NCBI RefSeq assembly: GCF_000427625.1
Contig: NZ_KE386569.1
Span: forward strand, 497,376 to 561,375
Reading direction: 5' to 3'
Source of the DNA: Methylobacter luteus IMV-B-3098
GTDB taxonomy: Bacteria; Pseudomonadota; Gammaproteobacteria; Methylococcales; Methylomonadaceae
Length of the DNA: 64,000 bases
Shown: piece by piece, positions 45,652 through 54,971 of the stretch
Layout: each line of letters begins with the position of its first letter
Numbering within the stretch: position 1 is the first letter of the stretch
Notes under the pieces: generated by a model
What the model saw: the letters and a program-made list of their open reading frames with translations, nothing else
What the model was told of the DNA's origin: nothing
Database searches by the model: none
Program-made: the position numbers and the translations under genes

Positions 45652-46920
45652 ATGAACATAAATAATTTTCGCGATATGGGCTCGGGCGGTACCGGGGGCA
45701 TCATCAATCGTATCCAGACGCTGTTCATCGGCCTGTTGAGGATATGGACGATCCCTATTGTCCTGCTGTTGAGTCTTGCCTCCGGGTTTACGACTTACTA
45801 CGGCATGTCCCATTTCATCACGCCATGGATCGCGCTGATCATTACCGTGGCGGTTCAGTCCATCATCGTCATCTGTTCGCTCGAAATTGCCGGCATCCAC
45901 TGGAAAGCCAACCGGATTCGCTATATCAGCGTGCTAGCTTCTCTTTTAGTCGCCATCATCGCCTCGGTTTCATTTTCTTATTTTCAGTTTTACGAAATAT
46001 CCGAAAAGGAAAATCTGCACATCAACCGACTGAATCAGGTAAGGGAGGAGGTTAATAATTACCTGAACAAAATCCTGGCCGTAAAAACCGGGATTCTCGA
46101 ACAGCAGCGCGCGCAGTTGGAGGTGGCGTCGAAAGAAGTCTCGCAAGCCTATTTCGGCACGCACCCGCAGATTGCCGTCGAGTACAGAAACCAGGTCGGT
46201 GAGGGACCGTTCTGGAAACGCTATAACGATCTTTACCAGGCTAAAACGCAGCAATTGGCCCGGCTCGAACAGGGTTTCCAGCAGCTGGACGACGACATGC
46301 GCAAGTTGCAGGCCGGCCTCAGGCAGGTGAGCCTCGGGCAGGATGAAAGCAGCGCCTATCAGACGGTGCTGTCGAGCCTCAACGACGTACAGATCAGATT
46401 CAACCAGCTGGCGACAGGTTTAGGCCATGCCGTGCCCGAAGTGCCCGTTGTGATGTCCTATGCGCAGTTTGTGCAAGGCGTGCAGCCGTCGTTCCTGATG
46501 TGGAAAGACTTTTCTCCATTTGCGTTTATCTGCGCATCCATGATCGAATTTTTTACGGTGCTGCTTTCGTACCGGCTGGAGATGACGGCGCCCGGACCTT
46601 TGACCGAACAGGAGCAGGAGCTGATTTTCGAGTGCCTCAGGCAATTCACCGAGTTTCGGATCAATGAAAACGACGAGCTTGAAATGGTGATCGAGAAAAG
46701 CGAGCTGGAACGGGCCAGGCGCTATTCCGACTGGTCGAGAATGTTTGCCGTCGGATTATTGCTGAGCCGCGGTTTTCTGCGCAAGGTCGATGCCCGAACT
46801 GTCGAATTCGCGCCCAACCTGTATCCGTTGATCGCTCAGCGCATGGGGGATAAAATCCGCGCCATCAAGGCTGAATCCCCCGTTAAACTGGAAGCATTGC
46901 AGCAGGCCGGCCATGAATAA
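45652..46920 (+). CDS. Polytopic membrane protein with cytoplasmic or periplasmic coiled coil, unknown
   Basis: This 422-aa protein belongs to no family I recognise. Three hydrophobic segments (about 32-52, 57-80 and 92-112) are followed by a Gln/Glu-rich coiled coil of about 150 residues (118-260), a fourth segment (about 286-308, with FAFICASMIEFFTVLLSY), and a soluble C-terminal domain of about 110 residues with SRMFAVGLLLSRGFLRKV, which looks like a small winged-helix-like fold, uncertain. AAGGTGTGAGG precedes the ATG. The stop lies eight bases inside the next gene, so the two are co-translated and probably function together. The membrane layout resembles anchors of structural complexes rather than transporters. 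Confidence 0.75.
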   Translation: MNINNFRDMGSGGTGGIINRIQTLFIGLLRIWTIPIVLLLSLASGFTTYYGMSHFITPWIALIITVAVQSIIVICSLEIAGIHWKANRIRYISVLASLLVAIIASVSFSYFQFYEISEKENLHINRLNQVREEVNNYLNKILAVKTGILEQQRAQLEVASKEVSQAYFGTHPQIAVEYRNQVGEGPFWKRYNDLYQAKTQQLARLEQGFQQLDDDMRKLQAGLRQVSLGQDESSAYQTVLSSLNDVQIRFNQLATGLGHAVPEVPVVMSYAQFVQGVQPSFLMWKDFSPFAFICASMIEFFTVLLSYRLEMTAPGPLTEQEQELIFECLRQFTEFRINENDELEMVIEKSELERARRYSDWSRMFAVGLLLSRGFLRKVDARTVEFAPNLYPLIAQRMGDKIRAIKAESPVKLEALQQAGHE

Positions 46921-48277
46921 CGATAACACTGATCTGGAAAAATGGCTGGGCGGATTTGGTTTCCACGAGGAAACGATCGGGCAGGAAAACTGGGACCCCG
47001 GCTTTGAAGCTGAGCGGCGCATCGTTCATAGCCGGCTCGGCTTTTACAGCAAGCTGTTCAGCCGGCCGGAGAAATTCGTCAAACGCTTTTATCATACCGT
47101 CTATCCGCTCACAATAGCCGATTGGTCCTTAACGGCCAATAACAAGCTCTATGATGGTTTCTGCACGATAACGACGCGGCTCGATATTCGCTTTCAGGCC
47201 TCGGTCAAGTACGCTACCGCCAACTGGGAGTTGTTGCCCGATATCAACCGGCATATCAAAGCGGCCTATGAAGGCCTGGTCAGGGATGTTATCGACAGGG
47301 AACTATTAAATCTGGACGACGGCGCCTGGATACAATCAGGCCTGAAGGATACGGAACAGAAAATAGCCCACGCCGTCAACGAGTTGCTGATGGTGCGCAA
47401 CATCCAATGCCGGACTTTTTGCACACTGAAGCCTGCCTTCGAAGAATTTCCTGACGATGCGGGACTGGACGGCCGGTTTGCGCAGGAATCCGTTTATCTG
47501 AGCGTGGTTAAAAAGAATTTCGAATTCCGTGAAAAACAGGCGCAGGAGAAGCAGCGCCAGGAGCAGGAACTGGAAAACCAGAAATTGCTGCATGAACAAC
47601 TGCAATTGCAGCAACTGAACAGGGAAGAGGAACTGCGAAGGCTGAAAGCCATTCAGGATGCTGAAAACCAGCAATTGCTTCTAAAGGACGAAGAAAAATT
47701 ACAAGCCGAGCGATTTGACATGGAAAAGCGCCTGCATGCCGAAAAAATCAAACACGAAAACGCGTTGAAAGAGATGGCATGGCGGGCTGAAGTCGAGGAA
47801 CAGGAAAAACGGCAGGCCCTGCATCGCGAAACCGAGCAGCAAAACCAGCTCAATCAGCTGGCTCACGGGGCGCGTTTAAAGGAAACCGCGCTGGAGGCCG
47901 AGATCAGGGAATTTGAAAAGCAGCAGGCGCGCTGGAACGAGGCCAAGGAAAAGATGCATATCGAAAGCCTTAAACAGCAGCAGCGCCTGCAACAAATGGA
48001 TCTGGAGGCTGAACTCATGGCTCAGGAACGTCAGCAGCGGGAAAGAAGCAAAGTGCAGCAGAAACTGCAGACGGACAAAATTGAGTACGAGTCGCGTCTG
48101 AAAGGCATGCAGCTGGAAGCCGAAATCAAGGAACAGCAAAAACGTTTCGAAGCCACTGAAAAATCGGACGAGTATCTACGCCGCGAAATTGAATTGCTGA
48201 TCCTGGAAAAACAGCGCGCCGAACTGATGCTGGCTGTCAATAAACCGGCCGACAAGCTTCTGGAATCTCCCGATTAA
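46913..48277 (+). CDS. SPFH/band-7-like protein with long coiled coil, unknown
   Basis: This 454-aa protein has an N-terminal part (about 60-190) with a beta-rich stretch (FCTITTRLDIRFQASVKY) then helices with AAYEGLVRDVIDRELLNLDD and QKIAHAVNELLMVRNIQCRTF, which follows the order of secondary structure in SPFH/band-7 (stomatin/flotillin) domains. From about 205 to 430 it is a continuous Gln/Glu/Lys/Arg-rich coiled coil (repeated LEAEI..., QQ, EEEL patterns). No membrane segment is present, so it would be recruited by the membrane protein encoded just upstream, whose end it overlaps by eight bases. Together they could form a scaffold at the inner membrane. SPFH assignment is my inference from pattern, not a confirmed hit. 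A terminator follows at 48626. Confidence 0.72.
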   Translation: MNNDNTDLEKWLGGFGFHEETIGQENWDPGFEAERRIVHSRLGFYSKLFSRPEKFVKRFYHTVYPLTIADWSLTANNKLYDGFCTITTRLDIRFQASVKYATANWELLPDINRHIKAAYEGLVRDVIDRELLNLDDGAWIQSGLKDTEQKIAHAVNELLMVRNIQCRTFCTLKPAFEEFPDDAGLDGRFAQESVYLSVVKKNFEFREKQAQEKQRQEQELENQKLLHEQLQLQQLNREEELRRLKAIQDAENQQLLLKDEEKLQAERFDMEKRLHAEKIKHENALKEMAWRAEVEEQEKRQALHRETEQQNQLNQLAHGARLKETALEAEIREFEKQQARWNEAKEKMHIESLKQQQRLQQMDLEAELMAQERQQRERSKVQQKLQTDKIEYESRLKGMQLEAEIKEQQKRFEATEKSDEYLRREIELLILEKQRAELMLAVNKPADKLLESPD

Positions 48278-48625
48278 CAGCATGAAATTTGGTAACAACA
48301 TGATGTAAGAATCCATACTTCATTATTTGGCAGATGCAAAAATTAGGTTCAATGATATCTGAGGCTGATAGGCAGAGTTGTGCCATTTTCAGACAGTCAG
48401 TGAAGAAAATATAACGCTCTTTGAGCGTCGGGTTGCTGATAGCATCCCGACGTTGAAGACATAGAGGAAACGTTGTCAGCCTAGTCATTACCCGCCATTG
48501 AGCAACCACGAAAATTGCCGACTCCAAAATCACTAATCGTTCATTACACCACCGTCACAAACGACAATTTCCCAATGCCGGAACACTGAGTGCTGGTCAT
48601 GACCTTGGCGACGGCTTCAAACACT

Positions 48626-48660
48626 GCCATTATCCAGCCGGATAATGGCGTTCATTTTTT
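48626..48660 (+). terminator. Rho-independent terminator
   Basis: GCCATTATCC (48626-48635), loop AGCC, GGATAATGGC (48640-48649), followed by a run of T (48655-48660): a perfect 10-bp stem. It is 350 bases after the SPFH-like gene. Confidence 0.8.
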
Positions 48661-48672
48661 CTCAATATTTAC

Positions 48673-48713
48673 GTCATATCACCTATTTTTAAATAAAAAA
48701 TAGGTGATATGAC
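48673..48713. repeat. Perfect 18-bp inverted repeat
   Basis: The arms GTCATATCACCTATTTTT (48673-48690) and its exact complement (48696-48713) enclose five bases. It is AT-rich and lies between a terminator and the FecI gene region. It could be a protein-binding palindrome or a terminator for either strand; not a known repeat in this window. Confidence 0.85.
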
Positions 48714-49004
48714 ACACTTTTTCGTTATTGACTTTTCGGCTGTGACTGGAAAACCGTTGCCACGGCCAATTGGCTTCAATGCCAAAAATATTGTAATAAA
48801 TTGATTTTTTAGACAAATATCCAAGCCACCCTCAAGACTAAAACGCGACAGCGAATTCATGGAATGTTTTTTGCTCAAAATCCAAACTGTTCGAGGACGG
48901 CCAAATCAGCAATCAACAGAACGAAGCAGGATAACAAGGATCATGATCAATAATCGGTATTATGCATTCAAATCAAGTGATTCAACCATGGACGGGCATT
49001 ATCA

Positions 49005-49508
49005 ATGACGACTGAATTAGTTGCCAATGATGCGCTGGCTCAGCTTTATCGCGAGCATCATTCCTGGCTGCTCGGCTGGCTGCAGAAGCGGGCACAGTGC
49101 CGCTTGCAGGCCGAGGATCATGCCCACGATACATTCATGCGTGTTATCGCCTCAAACGGTGTTCACGACATACGCGAGCCGCGTGCCTACTTAATCACCA
49201 TCGCCAAAGGCTTGCTCATTAATCATTGGCGCAAATCGGCGATAGAACAGGCCTATTTGGAGAGAATCGCCGCCTATCCCGAAGCCTTGATGCCATCGCC
49301 TGAAGAGAATGCGATTATCCTGGCGACGCTTCAGGAAATGGATGATCTGCTCAATCAACTGCCGACCAAGGTGCGCAAGGCATTTTTAATGGCACAATTG
49401 GATGGCCTGACCTATGTCGAAATTGGCAAGCAACTGGGCGTAACGGATCGCATGGTCAAAAAATACATGTCCAGCGCCATGCTCCATCTTCTGACCACGG
49501 AATTTTAA
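49005..49508 (+). CDS. fecI: ECF sigma factor, FecI-like
   Basis: This 167-aa protein has sigma region 2 (residues 8-80; LYREHHSWLLGWLQKRAQ, AEDHAHDTFMRVI, EPRAYLITIAKGLLINHWR) and region 4 (about 105-160; LLNQLPTKVRKAFLMAQLDGLTYVEIGKQLGVTDR). The HSWLLGWLQ and AHDTFMR forms are those of FecI, which is activated by FecR when a TonB receptor binds its siderophore. It is followed after only six bases by fecR and then by a receptor gene with a signalling domain, the classical order. Its own gene has no recognised iron box; a Fur site search of 48714-49004 would be useful. Confidence 0.94.
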   Translation: MTTELVANDALAQLYREHHSWLLGWLQKRAQCRLQAEDHAHDTFMRVIASNGVHDIREPRAYLITIAKGLLINHWRKSAIEQAYLERIAAYPEALMPSPEENAIILATLQEMDDLLNQLPTKVRKAFLMAQLDGLTYVEIGKQLGVTDRMVKKYMSSAMLHLLTTEF

Positions 49509-49514
49509 AAACAA

Positions 49515-50480
49515 GTGTTAAAGTCCGACCGCACAGACATTCATCCCAGCATTCTTGCGGAAGCCGCCGAGTGGTTTGCAATATTAGGTTCGGGCCAAGT
49601 ATCCGAAACCGAAATTGAGCAATGGCAGGCATGGTTGAACGCCCACCCCGACCATCAGGCAGCGTGGTCAAGGGTCGAGTTTTTTACCCGCAAATTACAA
49701 AACCTGCCATCGCAAGCAGCCTTTGCCGCCCTTGATCAGCCTGACCTTTACCGTCGACGTACACTAAAAGCCTTGGCAATATTTAGCGCTGTTGGCCTGT
49801 TCGGCTGGCAAATTTCCCAAGGCCGCTATTTACAGGCCTGGACGGCGGATTACCAAACGGCGATAGGCGCCATACAAACCATCACCCTGGCCGACGGCAC
49901 GAAAGTTATCCTGGATACCGACAGCGCCTTCAATGTGGAATACACGCCCGACCTACGCAAACTGCAATTGGTATCCGGCGAAATCTACATCGAAACCGCG
50001 CCAGACAATGCCGGATTATATCGACCCTTTGTCGTCGATAGCCAGGAAGGCCGGGTTCGTGCGTTAGGCACGCGTTTCAGCGTCAGGCAGTTATCCGGCA
50101 ACAGCCAAGTCAGCGTATTTGCCGATGCCGTCGAGATTCAACCGAGCGAACCGGAATCAAGCAAACTAACCCTGCATGCCGGACAAACCACGCGTTTCAA
50201 TGCGGAACAGATCGAGGCCGCAACCGCCATGCGTGCTGACCGCCCTACCTGGACGCAAGGCTTTCTGTTGGCCGACAACATGCCTCTCAGCGAATTTCTC
50301 CTGCAACTCAACCGCTACCGGCACGGTTATATCACCTGCGATCCGCAGATTGCCGCTCTGCGCATCGTCGGCGCCTTCCCGCTCAACGATACCGGGCGCG
50401 TTCTGGCCATGCTGGAAGAAACCCTGCCAGTCAAGATCTCAAACCCACTGCCGCTGTGGGTGAAAGTATTGCCGCGTTAG
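49515..50480 (+). CDS. fecR: FecR-type anti-sigma / sigma regulator
   Basis: This 321-aa protein starts at GTG 49515 (GTG-TTA-AAG), six bases after the fecI stop. The cytoplasmic N-terminus (DUF4880/FecR_N, about 1-70) has AEAAEWFAILGSGQVSETEIEQWQAWL and HQAAWSR; a membrane segment lies near 88-102; and the periplasmic FecR domain (about 110-215) has ADGTKVILDTDSAFNVEY and GEIYIETA. FecR carries a signal from the receptor to FecI across the inner membrane. The C-terminal stretch (about 255-321, with LLQLNRYRHGYITCDP and IVGAFPLNDT) is the conserved region that contacts the receptor's signalling domain. A complete system is present. Confidence 0.94.
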   Translation: MLKSDRTDIHPSILAEAAEWFAILGSGQVSETEIEQWQAWLNAHPDHQAAWSRVEFFTRKLQNLPSQAAFAALDQPDLYRRRTLKALAIFSAVGLFGWQISQGRYLQAWTADYQTAIGAIQTITLADGTKVILDTDSAFNVEYTPDLRKLQLVSGEIYIETAPDNAGLYRPFVVDSQEGRVRALGTRFSVRQLSGNSQVSVFADAVEIQPSEPESSKLTLHAGQTTRFNAEQIEAATAMRADRPTWTQGFLLADNMPLSEFLLQLNRYRHGYITCDPQIAALRIVGAFPLNDTGRVLAMLEETLPVKISNPLPLWVKVLPR

Positions 50481-51113
50481 GACTGATACAAGGATGCTCG
50501 TCGACCCGATCAGAGGAATATTACGGGAGTCTTATTCAACACCAAAGTCGAAACGGCTCGCGCGCCGATACCTGCCGGCATAGGCGCAACCAAGGACAGC
50601 GTTGAAAACGGCTTTGCGGCGCGCCGAGCTCAAGCCGCGGGCTAGACGGGAAGATTGCTTGGCACCCGTTCACTCAAGCGATTTCATTGCCGAAAGATCA
50701 CGCAAACTACCCGAAACATATTTATGTAACACACTGGCCGCCAGTGTTTGATGGGCATATTGTTCACTGATGTTACGCATCAGTTGAATTGAAACGGATT
50801 TAGAAAGTGAACTGTAGGGTCGAATTCATTCGACCCGAAGCTCTTCCCCGAGGCAGGGCATAAATGAATTCCCACCTACACATGCGTACCACTGTTCAGA
50901 TGACAAGGCGCCGCGAGTAACATCAGCTGTTCACTATCAGGGTGATGACCATCATCCAGCAAAGCTCACGAGAGATAAAGATTTAAAATTATTTTTCATG
51001 CAAAAACAATAGGTTAAAAATTATTTTAAATTTTTTCCATTTTTGAGTTCCCTTTTTTCGTTTTCGATTGGCAATAGGGATGAGAGCAACATTTTTTTAA
51101 AAGGGAAAACACC
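50481..51113. other. 633-base gap between fecR and the receptor, with possible gene remnant
   Basis: An uninterrupted frame without start (about 50500-50645, TAG end) with protein-like composition (ATKDSVENGFAARRAQAAG) may be a remnant of another gene. A REP-like hairpin lies at 50815-50837 and CTGATG-TTACG-CATCAG at 50768-50784. An AT-rich stretch at 50990-51105 precedes the receptor gene. No FecI promoter was confidently identified. Confidence 0.4.
50815..50837. repeat. REP-like element GTAG + GGGTCGAAT hairpin
   Basis: GTAG-type start followed by the palindrome GGGTCGAAT/ATTCGACCC around TC. A variant (GTAGGGTCGGAT...) is found at 45179-45201. The GTAG tetranucleotide before a hairpin is the feature of REP sequences linked to RAYT transposases. 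Confidence 0.7.
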
Positions 51114-53546
51114 ATGTCAAAGCGAAAAAACAACCGGAGTCTCGGGCGACAATCGTCCCGCTTGCAGCAAACCATCAACGGTTTGCTATTGGCTTCTGCT
51201 TTAATCGTCGTACCTTCCGCCATGGCGGAAGGTAATAGCGATAACGCCACCAAGCGCCATTACCACATCAGTAGCGGTACGTTAAGCCATGCGCTCAGCC
51301 AGTTTGCCGGTAGTGCAGGCATCCTGTTATCGGCGGATGCCCGATTGACTGATGGTAAAAGCAGTCCGGGATTGAATGGTGAATACACGGTGGAAGAAGG
51401 CTTCCAAAAGCTATTGGCGGGTAGTGGATTGGTTCATGTTTTTACCGCGGGTAATACGGTGACATTGAAAGTTGCAGAGCAACAAAGTCAAGCCAATCCT
51501 GTGACTTTACCGCTAGTGATGGTGACGGGGGACATGGAGCTAGATGTGAATGATCCTTATAACTACAGCTATAGCATCACTAACAGCTCGATAGTAGAAT
51601 CTGAACGAAAATTAAACCGTGTCCCTGGCGCAACAACCGTCATTGACGGAGAACGCATTAAAGAAGGTGCAGCGCTGACTGTAAGCGATGCACTGGCGAA
51701 CACAGCAGGTGTTTATGTGGGAGACCTTGGTAGTGGGGCCACCGGTGGGTCGCGCATTTCCATCCGGGGTTCCGACATCAATTCGTTCATTTCGCCGATA
51801 CGGGGTTTAAAAATTCTTCGCGACGGACTGCCATTTACCAACGCTAACGGAGACACAGATACGGAATCGCTTAATTATTATGCGATTGATCATATTAATG
51901 TTTACCGAGGTGCCAGCGCCCTTGAATATGGCTCCAGCAGTTTGGGTGGTGCAATCAACTTCATCACACCCACCGGTTATACCGCTGATCGGCTCAAGGT
52001 AGGCATGACTTACGGCACTAACGGCTATGTAAGACCTTCCATTAGTGCAGGCGGCGTTTTGGGAAAAGGCTTTGATGCCTTTGGATCGTTCTCCTATATT
52101 GACACTAATACTACCCGAGCAAACAATCAGCAGGAGCAGTTCTTGGGTTATGGAAACATTGGCTATCGTTGGAACGAGAACCATGAAACCCGACTCTCCG
52201 TTGACATCCAAAATCATAATTACCTGTATCCAGATCCGATAACGAAACAACAAGTCAGCGATAATCCCAATCAAAACCCTACGACAGCCGTACCACCCAC
52301 CGGTTTTCCTGTTTATCGTGTCGATTTACGTCATTCGATAAAGTTAGACGATGGGGATCGTTTTGATATTGGCGCTTATTACTTCGACAAAAATTTTTCA
52401 TTCTCCTTTCCTTTTGGTTATTTTCGAGATCACTGGCAGGATGCCGGCTTTTCATGGCGACATGAGATCAACGGCGAGGTATTTGGCTTGAAGAATAAAG
52501 TGGTTTGGGGTGGGCTAAATCAATGGATGTGGATTAAAGACCGCAATTTTGATGGCACTACAACTCCAGACGGGGGCATCCAGAGAGGCCCCTTATTGAA
52601 TCAAGAACGAGACCACTGGACTAACGTGGAAGCCTATCTGGAAGATCAATTAAGTCTTACCGATGCCTTTACTTTGGTTGTTGGCGGGCAAATCAACTAT
52701 CGCAAGGTAGACTACAAGCGGGAGATAGGCTATGTGCCTAGCCCAGAAAGTCCGAGCAGTCAGGCTGATCAGGACTTTTTTAACTTCAATCCCAAGCTGG
52801 GCTTTACTTGGCAAGCCACAAAAGAAGCGCAACTGTACGGCAACTTAAGTCGCAGCGCAGAAACACCCCCTATGATTAATTTAAGTGATATGTTTCTACA
52901 GCCAACCCGAACTAGCCAGACAGCCAGCACCGTAGAAATCGGTACCCGTGGTCAAGTGGACTGGCTGAAATGGGATTTGGCTTTTTATCACGCCTGGTTG
53001 AATGATGAAATTCTCATTACCCCCACCCCTCCTTTTGGTAGCGGAGACTTCACGACTGCCAACGCTGGAAAAACCCAGCATACCGGCATTGAGTTAGCGC
53101 TTGAAAGTACAGTACCGCTAGATGTCATTACATCGGGCGACCAACTCAGGCTAAGTGGAAATTACACCTGGAATAACTTCCATTTCGATAGTGATAAGCG
53201 GTTAGGCGATAATCGTTTGCCCGGTATTCCTGAACATATTGCGCGTGTTGAGGCACTCTATCAGCATCCCAGTGGTTTCTACATTGGGCCAAACGCACAG
53301 ATCGCCAGCTCAAATTGGGTGGATTTTACTAATACCTTAGCCGCCAGACCTTATACTTTATTGAATGCCAGAATGGGTTGGGACGACGGCAAGCATTGGA
53401 AAGTATTTGTCGACGGACGTAATCTTACCAACGAGTTTTACGCGTCTTCAGTTTTTGTTACTGGCAATGCCAATGGTTTGGATGCAGCCCTATTTAATCC
53501 CGGCCCGACACGCATGGTGTTTGGCGGCTTCGAGTATCGATATTAA
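51114..53546 (+). CDS. TonB-dependent siderophore receptor with STN signalling domain (FecA-type transducer)
   Basis: This 810-aa receptor has a long signal peptide (cleavage near SAMAEG, residue 39), an STN/secretin-TonB short N-terminal domain (about 50-115, with ISSGTLSHALSQFAGSAGILLS and EEGFQKLLAGSGL), a TonB plug (about 160-290; ATTVIDGERIKEG and RISIRGSDINSF) and a beta-barrel to residue 810 ending GGFEYRY. The STN domain sends the ligand signal to FecR, so this receptor drives the fecIR genes 630 bases upstream. The plug sequence is closest to FecA/iron-citrate-like transducers, but the ligand is not decidable. The start codon follows AAAAGGGAAAAC. Confidence 0.92.
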   Translation: MSKRKNNRSLGRQSSRLQQTINGLLLASALIVVPSAMAEGNSDNATKRHYHISSGTLSHALSQFAGSAGILLSADARLTDGKSSPGLNGEYTVEEGFQKLLAGSGLVHVFTAGNTVTLKVAEQQSQANPVTLPLVMVTGDMELDVNDPYNYSYSITNSSIVESERKLNRVPGATTVIDGERIKEGAALTVSDALANTAGVYVGDLGSGATGGSRISIRGSDINSFISPIRGLKILRDGLPFTNANGDTDTESLNYYAIDHINVYRGASALEYGSSSLGGAINFITPTGYTADRLKVGMTYGTNGYVRPSISAGGVLGKGFDAFGSFSYIDTNTTRANNQQEQFLGYGNIGYRWNENHETRLSVDIQNHNYLYPDPITKQQVSDNPNQNPTTAVPPTGFPVYRVDLRHSIKLDDGDRFDIGAYYFDKNFSFSFPFGYFRDHWQDAGFSWRHEINGEVFGLKNKVVWGGLNQWMWIKDRNFDGTTTPDGGIQRGPLLNQERDHWTNVEAYLEDQLSLTDAFTLVVGGQINYRKVDYKREIGYVPSPESPSSQADQDFFNFNPKLGFTWQATKEAQLYGNLSRSAETPPMINLSDMFLQPTRTSQTASTVEIGTRGQVDWLKWDLAFYHAWLNDEILITPTPPFGSGDFTTANAGKTQHTGIELALESTVPLDVITSGDQLRLSGNYTWNNFHFDSDKRLGDNRLPGIPEHIARVEALYQHPSGFYIGPNAQIASSNWVDFTNTLAARPYTLLNARMGWDDGKHWKVFVDGRNLTNEFYASSVFVTGNANGLDAALFNPGPTRMVFGGFEYRY

Positions 53547-53632
53547 GTATAAAGCTGGGTTGCTTGCTGTGTAACAACCCAACAATCATGGCTGGGATGT
53601 GTTGGGTTAACGATAAAACAGCGTAGCCCGCG

Positions 53633-53668
53633 CCATTCCCGTATTCCGCTGCGCTGCATACGGGCTAC
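53633..53668. repeat. REP-like palindromic element (GTAGCCCG)
   Basis: GTAGCCCG (53633-53640) and CGGGCTAC (53661-53668) are exact complements, around an inner CCCGTATTCCGC...GCATACGGG hairpin. It begins with GTAG on both strands. Located between the receptor and PepSY genes. Confidence 0.7.
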
Positions 53669-53732
53669 GTGCTTGACAACAACTAGACTGGATGCGTTGC
53701 GCGCATAGTCAGCCCGAGCTATAAGCAAAACC

Positions 53733-54971
53733 ATGAAATTATTCGACCATAATTTACCGCAAGGCGAAGCTGTGAAAAGCCCGGATGCCAAACGAAACCG
53801 TCTAACAAAACTTAAAGCCCGCCGCAAGCATTGGCTGGACGTACACTTATGGTTGGGTTTGGCATTGGGTTTGTTTTTGTCCATTTTCGGCATCACCGGT
53901 AGCATCCTGGTCTTTCATGCCGAAATCAATGAATTGTTGAACCCGAATCTTTTGACGGTGAAAGCGCCCGAAGCTAACCCTGTTTACAAACCGTTGGCAG
54001 AGATTTTCCAGGCGGGCCGGGCAGCGATGCCCGAAAATGCCGCACATACATTTGCCAATTATCCCCGCAATAATGAAGCGGCTTTTAAACTGCATTTTTC
54101 CCTGCCATTGACGGGGAGACAGGAAGGCGTGACCGAAAGTTGGGAAGTCTATGTCAACCCTTATACCACGCAAATCGTCGGCAAACGCTTGATGGGCTCT
54201 TCCGACAGCCCATTCCCAAAGACCTTTATAGGCTTTATTTTCGAGTTGCATTACGCCCTATTTTTAGGTGAAGACCCTGGTTATCTGATTGTCGGCATCA
54301 TGGGGGCTTTGTTGATCATTTCTATGCTGACCGGACTGATCGTCTGGTGGCCGCTGACCGGAAAATGGCGGCAGGCCGTCACGATCAAATTCAAGGCCAG
54401 CACTGAAAGGTTGAACTTCGATTTGCATAAGACTTTCGGATTTTATTCGATAATCGTGCTTATTCCAGTGTTGTTTTCAGGCGTTTATATGGACGTTCCA
54501 CAGCATGTAGTGCCCGTATTGGAGCTATTTTCGCCAGTAACTTATCGTTACTGGTTTAAGTCAAAACCAACACCCGAGAAATCTTCGATTACCATGGCGG
54601 ATGCGGTAAACATTGCCGAAAAACGCTATCCCACAGGGCGAGCCGATTGGATTTATGGCGCGACCGAGCCGACCGGGACTTATACCGTTTGTAAAGACGG
54701 CGTGGAAGAACCGGGGAGCTTGTTACACCGGCGATGTGTGGTGATCGACCGTTACAGCGGGGTAATCCTTGATGTTGACGATCCTGCAATTGGCACGGCG
54801 GGAGAGGTGTTCACGCATTGGCAATGGCCATTGCACTCAGGGCAGGCGTTTGGTGTAACAGGGCGAATTTTGGTGTTTTTGTCAGGGCTGATTTGTCCAG
54901 TGTTGTTTGTCACCGGCGTGATCCGCTGGCTGCAAAAGCGGCGAGCGGCAAAGCGCGGTAGGATGCGGTGA
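53733..54971 (+). CDS. PepSY-associated transmembrane protein (siderophore-uptake linked)
   Basis: This 412-aa protein has a cytoplasmic Arg/Lys-rich N-terminus, then four predicted membrane segments (about 46-67, 191-211, 240-262 and 371-391) and two PepSY-like regions: about 74-150 (ANPVYKPLAEIFQAGRAAMPE then NEAAFKLHFSLP) and about 285-345 (MADAVNIAEKRYPTGRADW then VVIDRYSGVILDVDDP). Such PepSY_TM proteins (PiuB/FpvG-like) are encoded with TonB receptors and take part in iron release or reduction in the periplasm. Position after the FecIRA-type genes fits that role. Its last five codons and stop lie inside a REP element (54953-54993), so its C-terminus may have been altered by that insertion. 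Confidence 0.9.
   Translation: MKLFDHNLPQGEAVKSPDAKRNRLTKLKARRKHWLDVHLWLGLALGLFLSIFGITGSILVFHAEINELLNPNLLTVKAPEANPVYKPLAEIFQAGRAAMPENAAHTFANYPRNNEAAFKLHFSLPLTGRQEGVTESWEVYVNPYTTQIVGKRLMGSSDSPFPKTFIGFIFELHYALFLGEDPGYLIVGIMGALLIISMLTGLIVWWPLTGKWRQAVTIKFKASTERLNFDLHKTFGFYSIIVLIPVLFSGVYMDVPQHVVPVLELFSPVTYRYWFKSKPTPEKSSITMADAVNIAEKRYPTGRADWIYGATEPTGTYTVCKDGVEEPGSLLHRRCVVIDRYSGVILDVDDPAIGTAGEVFTHWQWPLHSGQAFGVTGRILVFLSGLICPVLFVTGVIRWLQKRRAAKRGRMR

Larger units (their letters stand above)
48278..49004. other. 727-base intergenic region with two strong hairpins
   Basis: No gene is supported. Hairpins: CGTCGGG/CCCGACG (48426-48452), a terminator at 48626-48660, and a perfect 18-bp palindrome at 48673-48713 described separately. 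A 69-codon minus-strand frame (48669-48878) lies across the palindrome and is not credible. The right part should contain the promoter of the FecI-type sigma factor. Confidence 0.55.
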
